In this document: piece after piece, positions 43,658-53,513 of the stretch
Numbering within the stretch: the first letter of the stretch is position 1
How the letters are laid out: each line of letters starts with the position of its first letter
NCBI GenBank assembly: GCA_963770295.1
Contig: CAVYPA010000014.1
Span: 53,168-117,167 of the forward strand
Direction: 5' to 3'
From: AWTP1-13 sp963770295
Lineage (GTDB): Bacteria; Pseudomonadota; Alphaproteobacteria; Rhizobiales; Hyphomicrobiaceae
DNA length: 64,000 nt
Notes under the pieces: generated by a model
What the model saw: only the letters and a program-made list of their open reading frames with translations
What the model was told of the DNA's origin: nothing
The model's database searches: none
Made by a program: the position numbers and the translations under genes

Positions 43658-45226
43658 TCACTGCGGATACCCTGCCTTCAGCAGGCCATCCTTTAGATGC
43701 TCGGCATCCCGGGGGCGTTTGCAGGCCTTGGTAAAAGGCATCTGGCCGATCGTGAACCATGGTTGGATGCGCAGTCCTTCGGCCGCCTCGGCCCTTGCCT
43801 CGTCCAGCCGACCCAGCTGAGCATACGTGGCGGCTAACCAGTGACGGCCAAGAGCCAAATTCGGTGCGCGCAGTACAGCCGCCTTCAGATGGGGCACGGC
43901 GTCCGTGTAGCGCCCGAGCATGTAATAGCCCGACCCCATCCACCAGGGCGCAAAGGGCAAATAAAAGGGATCAAGCCGCATATGCGCCTCGAGTGTTTGG
44001 ATGGCTCGCGCCGGCTCGCCTGCGACCACCAGCGTCCATCCAAAGACAAAGTCATTGAGATTGGGATTGAGGACGGTCGCGCACTCAAATTCAGCGACGG
44101 CGGCTTCGTGCTGGCGCATCCAGATCAAAGCAAAGCCAAGCGCGACACGCGCCGTAGGAAGATTGGGGGCTAGCCGCACCGCCTCTCGGGCGGACTGATG
44201 GGCGCGGTCGAGGGCTTCGGACCAGGGACAATCGTCGTCCCACCGATGAGCCCAAAGGGACACATAGGTCCTTGAAAGGGCGGCGTGAGCCCGTGCGTAG
44301 TGGGGGTCGATGGACAGCACGCGACTTAAGCCGCGACGGCCCTCAAGAAGATCTGCCCTGTTGAGTGATGAATGGTAGGAAACCAAAGTATCAGCGGCCC
44401 TCAAGTAATGCTCGTAGGCCTGCCAGCTGGCCGGTGGCGTCGCCAGGACACGCTCGGTTTCGGCCTTATTCACGTGGACGGCGAGCACAGACACGATGGT
44501 GCGGGTGACCTCGTCCTGGACGGCAAAGACGTCCTCAAGCTTCCGATCGTAACGCTCGGCCCAGCGGTGCGCCCCGGTGACGGCGTCGACGAGCTGGGCG
44601 CTGATACGTACGCGATCGCCGGCCCGGCGAATGCTGCCCTCCAGCACGTAACGCACTCCGAGCTCGCGCCCCACCTGCCGTACATCGATGGCCTTGCCCT
44701 TGTACTGAAAGCTCGAATTGCGGGCGATAACCAACAGTTCAGAGAAGCGTGACAGCTCGGTGATGATGTCCTCGGTAATGCCGTCGCTGAAGTAATCCTG
44801 GCCCGGATCGCCAGTCATGTTGGTGAGAGCAAGAACGGCGATTGAGGGCTTATCTGGGAGTGGGAGGTATGACGTCGACGGTTGCAAGGCGTTCGACTCT
44901 AGGCTCCCGCTGGGTTCTTCCTCCTTCACCGTGCCTACAAAGCGGATGCCTTTCCGAGGCACGGTCTTGATGAGGCGTTGAGCCTTGCCGGTGTCGCCAA
45001 TCGCAGAGCGCGCTGCGTTTATGCGGGTCGTCATGGCCGAGTCCGAGACGATGCGTCCACACCAGATGGCAGCGATCAAATCGTCCCTGCTGACCATACG
45101 CTCGCGATTCCGGATTAGGTACTCGAGGAGATCGAAGGCTTGCGGCTCGAGTCGCACAACGTCGCTTCGCCGGCACAATTCTCGCCGGTCGGTGTCAAGA
45201 ACGTAGTCTTCGAAGAGATAGCGCAT
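43658..45226 (-). CDS. CadC-like regulator: winged helix plus TolB-like and TPR domains
   Basis: A 522-residue protein. Residues 1-100 form an OmpR-type winged helix (FEDYVLDTDRRELCRRSDVV, IRNRERMVSRDDLIAAIWCG). From about 125 the adenylate-cyclase-associated TolB-like part follows (KPSIAVLALTNMTGDPGQDY, FSDGITEDIITELSRFSELL, LGVRYVLEGSIRRAGDRVRI), then TPR units from about 260 to the end. No membrane segment was seen. In rhizobia such proteins are common and their effector is unknown. It is divergent from a sulfatase gene, 217 bases away, and may control it. Confidence 0.88.
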   Translation of the reverse strand: MRYLFEDYVLDTDRRELCRRSDVVRLEPQAFDLLEYLIRNRERMVSRDDLIAAIWCGRIVSDSAMTTRINAARSAIGDTGKAQRLIKTVPRKGIRFVGTVKEEEPSGSLESNALQPSTSYLPLPDKPSIAVLALTNMTGDPGQDYFSDGITEDIITELSRFSELLVIARNSSFQYKGKAIDVRQVGRELGVRYVLEGSIRRAGDRVRISAQLVDAVTGAHRWAERYDRKLEDVFAVQDEVTRTIVSVLAVHVNKAETERVLATPPASWQAYEHYLRAADTLVSYHSSLNRADLLEGRRGLSRVLSIDPHYARAHAALSRTYVSLWAHRWDDDCPWSEALDRAHQSAREAVRLAPNLPTARVALGFALIWMRQHEAAVAEFECATVLNPNLNDFVFGWTLVVAGEPARAIQTLEAHMRLDPFYLPFAPWWMGSGYYMLGRYTDAVPHLKAAVLRAPNLALGRHWLAATYAQLGRLDEARAEAAEGLRIQPWFTIGQMPFTKACKRPRDAEHLKDGLLKAGYPQ

Positions 45227-45443
45227 TCACAGTTCCTTACCCAGGCGCGCTGTCGCATCGACATCCAAGCTAGCACGCTCGGCCGTAGCGGAAAAACAAG
45301 CCCGCGGTAAGAAAAAAGAAGCTCCTCTGAAGGCGCAGGCCCGGCCACACGGGTATTTCTCAGAACTCATCGATGAGGCCCGGTCCGATGACGCTTCATG
45401 GTGTCGGTCGAGATCTGCGTCGGCAACTTGAGGAGAACGACCT

Positions 45444-46907
45444 GTGACACAACAGAGGAAGATCTCTCGCCGTCGATTTGTCCAAGCGACCGCTGCAAGT
45501 TCGTTGGCACTGGCGGGCGCGGGTCTTAGGCGCCCTGCCTGGGCTCAATCACCAAAGCCAAACATCGTCTTCATTCTGGCGGATGACCTCGGTTATGCCG
45601 ACGTGAGCTGCTACGGTCAGCGCGATTACACGACGCCCAACATAGACCGGCTGGCGGTAGAGGGATTGAAGTTCATCCAGGGTTACTCCAGCTCCCCTGA
45701 TTGCTCTGCAACCCGCGTGGCACTGATCACCGGTCGCTATCCAGCTCGCCTGCCGGTGGGGCTCGAGGAACCACTTACTACGTTAAGTCCCAAGGATGTT
45801 GGCTTGCCGCCGACCCATCCCACCTTGGCGTCACTGCTAAAAAAAGCGGGCTACGGCACCACACTCGTTGGCAAATGGCATCTCGGGTATCTGCCAGATT
45901 TCGGTCCCTTGAAGAGCGGCTACGACCACTTCTTCGGAATACTCGGCTGCTGTGCTGACTATTTCAATCATGGTGCGGACGCTTCCCGGGTGTACCACCC
46001 TGTGTTTCCCGGCCTGGCGAGCCAACTCCACGAGCAAGAGGTACCAGTCGAGCGTCACGGGTACATGACGAACCTGCTTGGCGATCGGGCGGTGCAGACC
46101 ATCGAAAGCTATGCCAAGTCGACAGAGCCGTTCCTACTGAGCCTCCATTTCACGGCACCCCATTGGCCATGGGAGGGGCCCGACGACGAGGCCGAGTCGA
46201 CGCGAATCCGAAGCTCTGGCTTCGCGCACCGCGATGGAGGCACGCGTAGGACCTATGCCACCATGGTGCAGAGCCTCGATGCCAATGTTGGCCGCGTGCT
46301 GCAGGCGCTCGACGTGACGGGTCTTGCAAGCAACACGATCGTCGTCTTCACGAGCGATAATGGCGGCGAGCGGTTCTCCGACACGTGGCCGTTCTCCGGC
46401 ATGAAGGGCGAGTTGCTCGAAGGCGGCCTTCGCATCCCGGTGGTAGCGCGGTGGCCCGGCCGTATCGCGGCCGGATCTGTCTCCGATCAAGTTATCATCA
46501 CGATGGATTGGATGCCGACTCTCCTAGCTGCCGCCGGCACTGCGCCGGACCCCGCTTATCCATCGGACGGCCAGGACCTGGGACCGATCGTCATTGGTCG
46601 CGAGACACCGCATCCGCGACAGTGCTTTTGGCGCTACAAGGCCGGATCGCAACGCGCCGCTCGCGGTGGCAACTGGAAATACCTTCGCATCGCCGGAAAC
46701 GAATTTCTGTTCGACGTTGTTCATGACCCGCGCGAGCGCGCCAATCTCAAAGATCGGGAAAAAGACGTGTTTCATCGGCTGAAGGCCGATTGGGAGGCTT
46801 GGAATGGCACCATGCTGCCGGAACAGGCGCGACCGGCATTTTATTTCCATCCGGGCAATTTTGTGGCTGACCACTACGGTGTCGTAAACCCGGCACCCTC
46901 GAAATGA
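45444..46907 (+). CDS. Tat-exported sulfatase
   Basis: A 487-residue sulfatase with a Tat signal (ISRRRFVQATAASSLALAGA), N-terminal metal site PNIVFILADDLGYADVS, formylglycine motif SPDCSATRVALITGRYP (Cys87, C-x-A-x-R) and the late FTSDNGGERF. It hydrolyses a sulfate ester in the periplasm and needs a formylglycine-generating enzyme, which is not in the window. GTG 45444 is chosen because GAGGAGAACGACCT stands before it. Unlike the sulfatase at 18468-20164, this copy is intact. It is divergent from the CadC-like regulator. Confidence 0.9.
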   Translation: MTQQRKISRRRFVQATAASSLALAGAGLRRPAWAQSPKPNIVFILADDLGYADVSCYGQRDYTTPNIDRLAVEGLKFIQGYSSSPDCSATRVALITGRYPARLPVGLEEPLTTLSPKDVGLPPTHPTLASLLKKAGYGTTLVGKWHLGYLPDFGPLKSGYDHFFGILGCCADYFNHGADASRVYHPVFPGLASQLHEQEVPVERHGYMTNLLGDRAVQTIESYAKSTEPFLLSLHFTAPHWPWEGPDDEAESTRIRSSGFAHRDGGTRRTYATMVQSLDANVGRVLQALDVTGLASNTIVVFTSDNGGERFSDTWPFSGMKGELLEGGLRIPVVARWPGRIAAGSVSDQVIITMDWMPTLLAAAGTAPDPAYPSDGQDLGPIVIGRETPHPRQCFWRYKAGSQRAARGGNWKYLRIAGNEFLFDVVHDPRERANLKDREKDVFHRLKADWEAWNGTMLPEQARPAFYFHPGNFVADHYGVVNPAPSK

Positions 46908-46987
46908 ACCATGGATTGCGACGCTCACGTAGCTGCGTTCGTCTGCTTTCGGCTCCGCCTTCGCGACCATGACAGGGATGACCGCTT

Positions 46988-47096
46988 TTGGCACGAGGCG
47001 GGCGTCTTCGGCGGTGCAGCGAGCCTGTCCGTTTACTGAGGTCTTGCGGACCTCATCAGCACATCGATTGCGATGCCGTTCGTGACCCACGAATGA
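46988..47096 (+). repeat. Dispersed ~110-bp repeat, copy 1
   Basis: Begins TGGCACGAGGCGGGCGTCTT and includes TCCGTTTACTGAGGTCTTG and CACATCGATTGCGATGCCGT. Related copies lie at 49753-49826 and 53908-54005, all in the same orientation. Confidence 0.7.
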
Positions 47097-47128
47097 AGTC
47101 AATTTCTGTTGCCGCTATCGGCATGCCT

Positions 47129-47971
47129 TCAGTTGAGGTGGAGATCGAGAAACTGATGCAGGCGGTGACTTGCATTGTCCGCTGCCTCACCGTTGTATTC
47201 CAACCAGTGACCAAACATGGTCGTGCCTGGCTGGAGGTGCGGGTAATAGAATCCATGGTACGCGCCGGGATAGACAACAAGCTCGATTGGCGGCCCGTCG
47301 TTACCCCAGCTGGCGATTTTATTGGAGCAGTCTGCCGCCAGCGTCCAATCGTCAAGGGCCCCAATGAAGATGAGCGTGGGTATCCCCGGACGCGCACCTG
47401 CCTGCTTACATGGAGGATTGAATGCAGCCGCCGCCCGGAACCGCAAGTTGCTTGGAGGGACGAACGGTTCCAACGAATTGGGCTCCGCCACAGAGAGGGT
47501 AACCCAAGCGCCCGCCGAGAAGCCGACCGCAGCCACACGCTGTGGATCGACGAAGGTTTGGCGAGCCAAGAAGACGAGAGCCCCGTAGGCATCCGGCCTG
47601 CGCCTGAGGAAGATGGCAAACGCGCTTGATGTGCAGGCGTGATCTATACCACGCGTTGCATAGCTATCGACGAGCAGGACGACATAGCCCCAGGCGACAA
47701 GTTCATCGACTAACCTTTGCTTCGTCGTGTCATGCATCCCGGCACAGCCGTGCAGTCCGATGACGGCGGGAAAAGGACCTGCGCCATCGGGCTTGGCGAG
47801 ATAGCCCTGTATGTGGTCGCCCCGAATGAGCCCGCCCGAAATGAGCCGTTGAGAGGAGCTTTCAAACTCTACACGCTCCAGAGGTGTGGCCCATGCATCA
47901 GTCATCAGCGCACGTACGACGCACCAAAGCATCAGCACTGCCACGGCTTGGAAAGTGACTGTTCTAGCCAA
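47129..47971 (-). CDS. Exported dienelactone-hydrolase-like protein
   Basis: A 280-residue protein with a signal peptide (residues 1-29, TVTFQAVAVLMLWCVV, ending DAWA). Hydrolase features are VIGLHGCAGMHDTTKQRLVD, nucleophile VGFSAGAWVTLS (Ser152), FIGALDDWTLAADC (Asp) and YPGAYHGFYYP (His), the DLH order. TTG 47971 is the likely start because AAGGGAG stands seven bases upstream and it opens the signal peptide; earlier in-frame starts up to 48172 would overlap the divergent monooxygenase. Substrate unknown. Confidence 0.83.
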   Translation of the reverse strand: MARTVTFQAVAVLMLWCVVRALMTDAWATPLERVEFESSSQRLISGGLIRGDHIQGYLAKPDGAGPFPAVIGLHGCAGMHDTTKQRLVDELVAWGYVVLLVDSYATRGIDHACTSSAFAIFLRRRPDAYGALVFLARQTFVDPQRVAAVGFSAGAWVTLSVAEPNSLEPFVPPSNLRFRAAAAFNPPCKQAGARPGIPTLIFIGALDDWTLAADCSNKIASWGNDGPPIELVVYPGAYHGFYYPHLQPGTTMFGHWLEYNGEAADNASHRLHQFLDLHLN

Positions 47972-48146
47972 TGGCGTCTCCCTTGAATGTTCGTCCGACG
48001 TAGTCGTGCGGATGCGAAACCTACTAACAGCACGCGGCAGACTGCGCCACGCTTGCGGCTCAACCCGGCTTGCCGAACGCGCCGGAGCGCCCCATTCTGC
48101 TGCAACCTTAGTCGAGCTTGGTAGCAGCGGGCTTTTGGGAGAATGC

Positions 48147-49394
48147 ATGACCAAACCTCGTGCGTTGATCATCGGCGGCTCGGTTGGTGGGCTGTTCGCC
48201 GCTCACCTGCTGGACTCGATCGACTGGGATGTCGACGTGTTCGAGCGCGTCCACGATGATCTTGCCAGCCGCGGCGCCGGCATCGGCACACATCCGGCCC
48301 TGCGGGAGATCATGCGGCGGCTGGGTCTTTCGATCGACAACTCGATCGTCGTGGCGACGTCCTCCTACATCTGTCGCGATCGCAGCGGCCGGCTGATCCT
48401 GGAGCTCCCTACCCCGCGCATGATGAGCGCGTGGGCGCCGCTGTATCGCGGGCTCAGGGACAACCTGCGCCGGGCCACGTATCACCGCGGCAAGGACTGC
48501 TTAGAGGTGCGTTTCTCTGGCGGCAGCGTCACGGCCGTCTTTGCCGACGGCTCGCAGGCAACGGGCGACCTGCTGGTCGCGGCCGACGGCATCCGCTCCA
48601 CGGTGCGCAGCCAGTTTCTCCCGGACGTCAAGCCCGCCTACGCCGGGTACGTCGCCTGGCGCGCGTTGGTGCCAGAGCGAGACGTGGCACCTGCGACGCG
48701 AGCGGTGCTCGAGCGCGAGTATCTCTTCTGCGTGCCAGAGGGCGAGCTGGCGCTGTGCTACGTGGTGCCGGCGCGCGACGGCGGCACGCGCGTGGGCCAC
48801 CGCGACTACAATTTGGTGTGGTACCGGCCCGCTGACGAGGCCGCACTCGCAGACCTCTGCACCGACGCGCAGGGGCGCCAGTACGGCGGCTCGATCCCCC
48901 CGCCCCTTATCCGCCCCGAGGTGATCGCCGACCTGCGGCAGTTTGCCAGAGCCGAGCTGCCGCCGCCTCTGTTCGACGTCGTCGACCGCACCGAACGGCC
49001 ATTCTTTCAGTCGATCCACGATCTCGCCTCCCCCCGGGTGGTGTTCGGTCGCGTAGCCGTGCTGGGCGATGCGGCGTTCGTGGCGCGGCCGCATGTCGGT
49101 GCCGGGGTGACAAAGGCAGCGCTCGACGCGCTCTGCCTCGTGGAGGCAATCTCGGCAGCGGGGGGCGATCTCGACGCGGCGCTCGCGCGCTACGATCGTG
49201 AGAGGTGCCGCTTCGGCGATTGGATCGTCGGCCGCGGGCGCGACCTCGGTGCCTCGATCGGCGTACGGGCGAGGACGGAGGGTAAGGTCAGCCAAGTGGA
49301 ATTGGACCGCCGTGCAGCGGCGGCGATGGGCGGCTACGCCGCCAATGCCGAGGAGCTTGCCCGGCTGACCACCGACGGCCGCCCGCCAAGCTGA
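48147..49394 (+). CDS. FAD-dependent monooxygenase
   Basis: A 415-residue flavoprotein: Rossmann motif ALIIGGSVGGLFAAHLLDSI, mid-region DLLVAADGIRSTVRSQFLPD (the DG motif), and the C-terminal GRVAVLGDAAFVARPHVGAG (GD motif). The 'RGAGIGTHPALREIMRRLGL' stretch is typical of the 2,6-dihydroxypyridine hydroxylase-like class. Such enzymes hydroxylate aromatic or heteroaromatic rings with NAD(P)H and O2. ATG 48147 opens the Rossmann fold. It is divergent from the DLH-like gene; together they may belong to an aromatic or lactone catabolic set. Confidence 0.9.
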   Translation: MTKPRALIIGGSVGGLFAAHLLDSIDWDVDVFERVHDDLASRGAGIGTHPALREIMRRLGLSIDNSIVVATSSYICRDRSGRLILELPTPRMMSAWAPLYRGLRDNLRRATYHRGKDCLEVRFSGGSVTAVFADGSQATGDLLVAADGIRSTVRSQFLPDVKPAYAGYVAWRALVPERDVAPATRAVLEREYLFCVPEGELALCYVVPARDGGTRVGHRDYNLVWYRPADEAALADLCTDAQGRQYGGSIPPPLIRPEVIADLRQFARAELPPPLFDVVDRTERPFFQSIHDLASPRVVFGRVAVLGDAAFVARPHVGAGVTKAALDALCLVEAISAAGGDLDAALARYDRERCRFGDWIVGRGRDLGASIGVRARTEGKVSQVELDRRAAAAMGGYAANAEELARLTTDGRPPS

Positions 49395-49490
49395 GCAGAA
49401 AGCGGGTGCGATGCCAGCGTTCTGGTGCCGAGCCCTGACGATCGCGAACCGACCCCCCGGATCTACGATTTCGCCGCATTGACCCCTGCC

Positions 49491-49721
49491 GGTGCTCTAC
49501 GACGAAAAATGCTTCCTGATACGCGGCGGCGGCCTCACGTTCGACGGCCCGGACAACGACGATAGCTTCGACCGCGTTGCCGCCCTCGTTGATCGCATTC
49601 GGATCCGCCGTTTGGGGATCCGCGATTTTTCAAGTTTGTGATCAACGCTAAGACCACCAAGGCCCTCGGCTTGGAAATACCTCCCTCCCTGCGAGTCCTC
49701 GCCGGCGAGGTGATCGAGTAG
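49491..49721 (+). pseudogene. PF04392 substrate-binding protein remnant
   Basis: Reads RGGGLTFDGPDNDDSFDRVA ALVDRI, then after a small deletion FKFVINAKTTKALGLEIPPS and LRVLAGEVIE to TAG 49719. These are the last two structural elements of a PF04392 protein. Everything before them is lost. A repeat copy follows directly. Confidence 0.7.
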
Positions 49722-49752
49722 CACGCACTTGCTGCAAATGCTCAGGTCTCAA

Positions 49753-49826
49753 GGTGGACGAGGCGGGCGCCTTCGGCACTGCAACGAGCCAGTCCGTTTA
49801 CTGGGGTCCAAGAGACCCGATCGGCT
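49753..49826 (+). repeat. Dispersed ~110-bp repeat, copy 2 (shortened)
   Basis: GGACGAGGCGGGCGCCTTCG through CAGTCCGTTTACTGGGGTC to AGACCCGATCGG; similarity to the other two copies ends after that. Confidence 0.6.
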
Positions 49827-50226
49827 CACTTTCGGTAACTATTATTCCCGGCTGCGCTTCGCGATCAGGATCGGCGACCCATCCGCCATCACGCGCGGAG
49901 GCGCGCAGGACTTTGGGCGCAAGATCTGCTGGCCACCGATGAAGGGTAATCGCGCCAGGCCGTCCCTCGAGCCGCCGCGGCATCTGCTTGAAAAGTGGAA
50001 AGGCAGCGCTTGATCCCGCCCGGTCTCTACTCCCAAGGCCTTCGGTTCGTCTGGCGCTCTCGCCCATTTATGAAGGGGCCCTCTCCCCCGAAACGGGGAT
50101 GCAGGATTATCGAACACACTTTTCATCAATGGCCCGACCTAGGTCCGTGGCGGACCTCTAGCTACAGAGATCAGCTTTGTACTACGCCACGACGTGAGAA
50201 TGGGTGCCAACAGCGGGGACAAGTCG

Positions 50227-51577
50227 ATGGCAAATCCGATTGGAAGGCACGCCATTGTCGTTGGGGCGGGGATGGGGGGCCTGACCGCGGCAAAGGCGCT
50301 CTCTACGCATTTTGAACGTGTAACGATTCTGGATCGCGACGCGTTACCCGAAAAGCCGGAACCGCGCCAAGGTACGCCGCAAGCGCGCCACACTCATGCG
50401 CTTCTCGCCGGCGGCCAGAAAGCGCTCGCCGAATTGCTTCCAAGTTTCGAGCAAGACCTCGAGCGCGCCGGAGCCATCAAGACGCGAGTTCGGGCTCGAC
50501 ATTATGCACGAACGTCCAGGCTACGATCCCTTTCCGCAACGCGACCTTGGCTTCGATGTCTTTTGCATGTCCCGACCAGTCCTTGAGTTCACGGTCAGGC
50601 GTACGGTTGAGAAGGTCGCCAACATCAATGTGCGCTCGCGCTGCCGCGGTGTGGAGCTTGTCGCCTTGCCGGATCGCGCCGCTGTAACTGCCGTCCGGTG
50701 CAAAGATGCCGAAGGCCGTGTTGAGACGATCGAGGCGGAGCTTGTTGTCGATGCCTCCGGACGTGGCGCGCTGACGTTGGCGTTGCTGGAGGGCCTCGGA
50801 CTCGCAAAGCCGGTCGAAACACGGATCGAAATAGATCAAGCTTATTCCACGGCCATCTTCGAAATTCCGGATAACGCTCCGACGGACTGGACGGCGCTCC
50901 TGCACCTGCCGGCCCCTCCTCACAGCAGCCGCGGCGCATTCATTTTTCCGATAGAGAACAGGCGATGGATCGTGACCCTCGGCGGGAACCATGGCGATGC
51001 ACCCCCTGGCGACATCGATGGATTCTTGGCATTCGCAAAGGAGCTTCGAACTGCAACTGTTTACAAGGCCATTCGAAGTGCCAAACGCATCGGCGAAATA
51101 GCCCGCTTCGTCTTACCTGCCAGTGTGCGGCGGCATTTTGAAAGGCTGGAGTGCTTTCCACGCGGCCTGATCCCGGTCGCTGATTCGCTTTGCCGGTTCA
51201 ATCCAGTTTTTGGACAGGGCATGAGCGTCGCTGCTCAGGAAGCGTGCCTGCTCGGCCGCCTTCTCGGTTCACGAGCTGAGCTGCCAGACACGCTTGATGG
51301 CCTTGGTCCGGCATTTTTTGCTGATGTTCAGGCCTTGCTCGAGGCCCCATGGTCCACTGCCGTTACCGACTTCGCGTATCCGAAGACGCGCGGAGAGCAC
51401 CCGACGGACCTTCAGAAAAGACTTCAGTACGGAGCTGCTTTGATCCGGTTGGCAGCGGAGGATGCCTCGGTGCACAAGATCGTGGCAGAAGTAAATAACC
51501 TCATTCGGCCTCAGAGTGCGCTCCGCGCTCCGCAAATTGCGAATCGAGTTGCCGAGATGATGCAGGCCACTTCTTGA
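50227..51577 (+). pseudogene. FAD-dependent oxidoreductase with one frameshift
   Basis: ATG 50227 starts MANPIGRHAIVVGAGMGGLT with an intact dinucleotide motif and runs to about residue 87. A one-base indel near 50487 then moves the frame, which continues GLDIMHERPGYDPFPQRDLG to the stop at 51577, including DASGRGALTLALLEGLGLAK and NPVFGQGMSVAAQEA. Apart from the indel it is a full-length protein of about 450 residues of the monooxygenase/geranylgeranyl-reductase type. A single sequencing error could explain it. Function unknown. Confidence 0.8.
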
Positions 51578-51816
51578 CCCTGCAGCATTCAGTGGTGAAG
51601 CGCTCGGCAGCGAAGGCTGGCATCAACGTGGCAGTATCGCCGCACTGGCTGCGCCACGCGCACGGGTCGCATGCCATCGACGCGGCGCGTCTCTGCGTGA
51701 GGTACAGTCGACGCCTGGGTCACGGCAACATCACCACCACACCAGGTTACCTGCACGCCCGACCCTACACGTCGAGCGCCCGCCTGCACCTATATCCGGG
51801 AGTGTTTCTTCGATGA
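51578..51816 (+). pseudogene. Tyrosine recombinase C-terminal fragment
   Basis: Reads SVVKRSAAKAGINVAVSPHW, LRHAHGSHAID, then a disturbed stretch and GHGNITTTPGYLHARPYTSS to TGA 51814. These are the HxxR helix and the catalytic Tyr region of a phage-type integrase different from the IS91-linked one. It begins right after the oxidoreductase stop. Confidence 0.72.
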
Positions 51817-51860
51817 AAAATGGGGGTACCGCCGGCGCCAGTCGGTCCCCGCCCTGGGGT

Positions 51861-51951
51861 GCCGATCACGACACGGCAGCTGAACCGTGTCTGCCACATG
51901 GCGGCAGAAGCAGCCGGCCTCGGCACCTGGGTCTCGCCGCACACGCTTCGC
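51861..51951 (+). pseudogene. Inverted piece of the second tyrosine recombinase copy
   Basis: Plus strand reads PITTRQLNRVCHMAAEAAGL, GTWVSPHTLR, identical in type to the C-terminal part of the IS91-linked recombinase, while its N-terminal part (52112-52718) is on the minus strand. The piece starts with TGCCGATCAC, which is the exact sequence expected after the point where the N-terminal part stops. Confidence 0.78.
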
Positions 51952-52111
51952 GGCATTATTCCGAAGTCCCGGATTATGCCGAGTGACTCGTCGATGACCG
52001 CGATTGACCGGCAATTCCATCCAGATTTGCTCGGCATAATTCTTCGTCTCCGAAGTCCGGCTCATCAACGACGGCTGGTCGCACACGCGTCGATCGCCGG
52101 ACGGCACTCCC

Positions 52112-52718
52112 GCCGCAGTGGATCACGGCTCGGGAACAGCCAGCCCTTCGACCGGCACTGCAGCCACCATGCCCTGAGCAGCTCCAGCAGCTGCGGTGAG
52201 AGCATGGCATGCCGGTCCTTGCGGCCCTTGCCTTGCTCGACACGGATCAGCATGCGCTTGGAGTCGATATCGCTGACGCGAAGCATCACCACCTCGCCGA
52301 CCCTCAAGCCTGCGCCATAGGCGATGCTCAAGGCTGCCTTGTACTTCAGGCCTGGTCCAGGTGCCGCTTCGAGAAGACGGCCCACCTCCTCGGGTGAGAG
52401 CACGCGCGGTAGAGGCCTCGGGTAGTGCGCGCGGGCGAGATACCGGGCGAGCTCAGGTCGATCAAGGGTAGTGCCAAAGAAGAATCGCAGCGCCGTGGCC
52501 GCCTGGTTGATCGATGACGGTCCCACCCCAGTCTCGGTTAAATGAACCTGGAAGCGGCGCACGTCCTCTGCCGTCGCCGTGTCGGGCGAGCGGCCGAGGA
52601 AGGCTGTGAAGTTCTCGACGTGGTAGATATAGTTGGACTTGGTCTTCTCGCCGAGCCGACGGACAGCCATGTCCTCCAGCATGCGCCGGCGCAACGGGCT
52701 GATGGGCTTCTCGCTCAT
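52112..52718 (-). pseudogene. Second copy of the IS91-linked tyrosine recombinase, N-terminal part
   Basis: ATG 52718 starts MSEKPISPLRRRMLEDMAVR and continues through GLRVGEVVMLRVSDIDSKRM to SRDPL, then loses the family sequence near 52112. It is about 90 percent like 41711-42485. The catalytic end is missing here; part of it lies inverted at 51861-51951. No IS91 transposase follows. Confidence 0.85.
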
Positions 52719-52873
52719 CGGGGTCTCCTGTCTTGAGGTTGGAGTGTTTTGACCCCTCGATCCTCAAGACGGAGCGCCTCGACTGTCACCTCATCTCAGT
52801 AGACCCAACCCCTCCTCGTGCGCGACCTTGCGCGCAGCGCGCTCCCGCGAGAGCGGGTTCGTTCTTTGACCCA
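52719..52873. repeat. IS91-like element end, copy 2
   Basis: Matches 42486-42641, including GCGCTCCCGCGAGAGCGGGT and TTGACCC where the similarity ends. Confidence 0.7.
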
Positions 52874-53312
52874 TACTGGTCGGCTGCACGTATCCGTTGC
52901 GTTGCAGCAATCGCCTGCCAGGGCCGCGCAGCGGGGCCGAGTTCGGCCGGTGCTCGGGTTCGCAACCCTCGGCATTGTCGGCTACGACTATCGCCAGCTG
53001 ACCCCGCTTATCGCACTTGCTAGTCGTAGAAGGTGCCGGGGAAGTGGTGCACGTTGGCGGCGCCATCGCTTTCCGCACCGTTGTGCGCATTGTCGAAGTG
53101 CAGCTGGTGCGCCATTGCCAGTCAAGATCCTGCTCGTTCCATGGGTAGCGGGTAGAACGCCCGACGCATAGTCTGCAAATTGGTTGCCTGATTTCTGCCT
53201 CTTTGTCGCGGGCCTGCTGTCCGTCGCTTAGGTGCGGATGAGAGGTGCGGACCTAACAGGAGGACGTCGCAAGGCGGCGTCTCCGACAACGCTGGCGACG
53301 GGAGGGGTGAAG
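52874..53312. other. Gene-poor stretch
   Basis: A 31-codon minus-strand frame (53020-53115, MAHQLHFDNAHNGAESDGAA) has a sensible composition but no context. Nothing else is supported. The ribosome binding site of the next gene lies at its end. Confidence 0.3.
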
Positions 53313-53498
53313 ATGTCATTCATCGACGTTGCGATTCCAGCCATCATTGGCTTGGTTGCACTGGTCCGGCCGCAAATTATGTTCTACGGCAGCCGGGCCA
53401 CTCCGAATGAGAAGAAGATCCGCCTTATCCGCGGCGTTGGGGTGATCCTTCTAGCCGCGGCGCTCATCTATCTCGGCATCAAATTTGCGGTAGCCTGA
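53313..53498 (+). CDS. Small two-span membrane protein (61 aa)
   Basis: A 61-residue protein with two hydrophobic helices (AIPAIIGLVALVRPQIMF and RGVGVILLAAALIYLGIKFA) separated by a charged loop. ATG 53313 follows GGGAGGGG. No family recognised. The next small gene starts 15 bases after its stop on the same strand. Confidence 0.72.
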   Translation: MSFIDVAIPAIIGLVALVRPQIMFYGSRATPNEKKIRLIRGVGVILLAAALIYLGIKFAVA

Positions 53499-53513
53499 CA
53501 CGACCCCAGTGTG

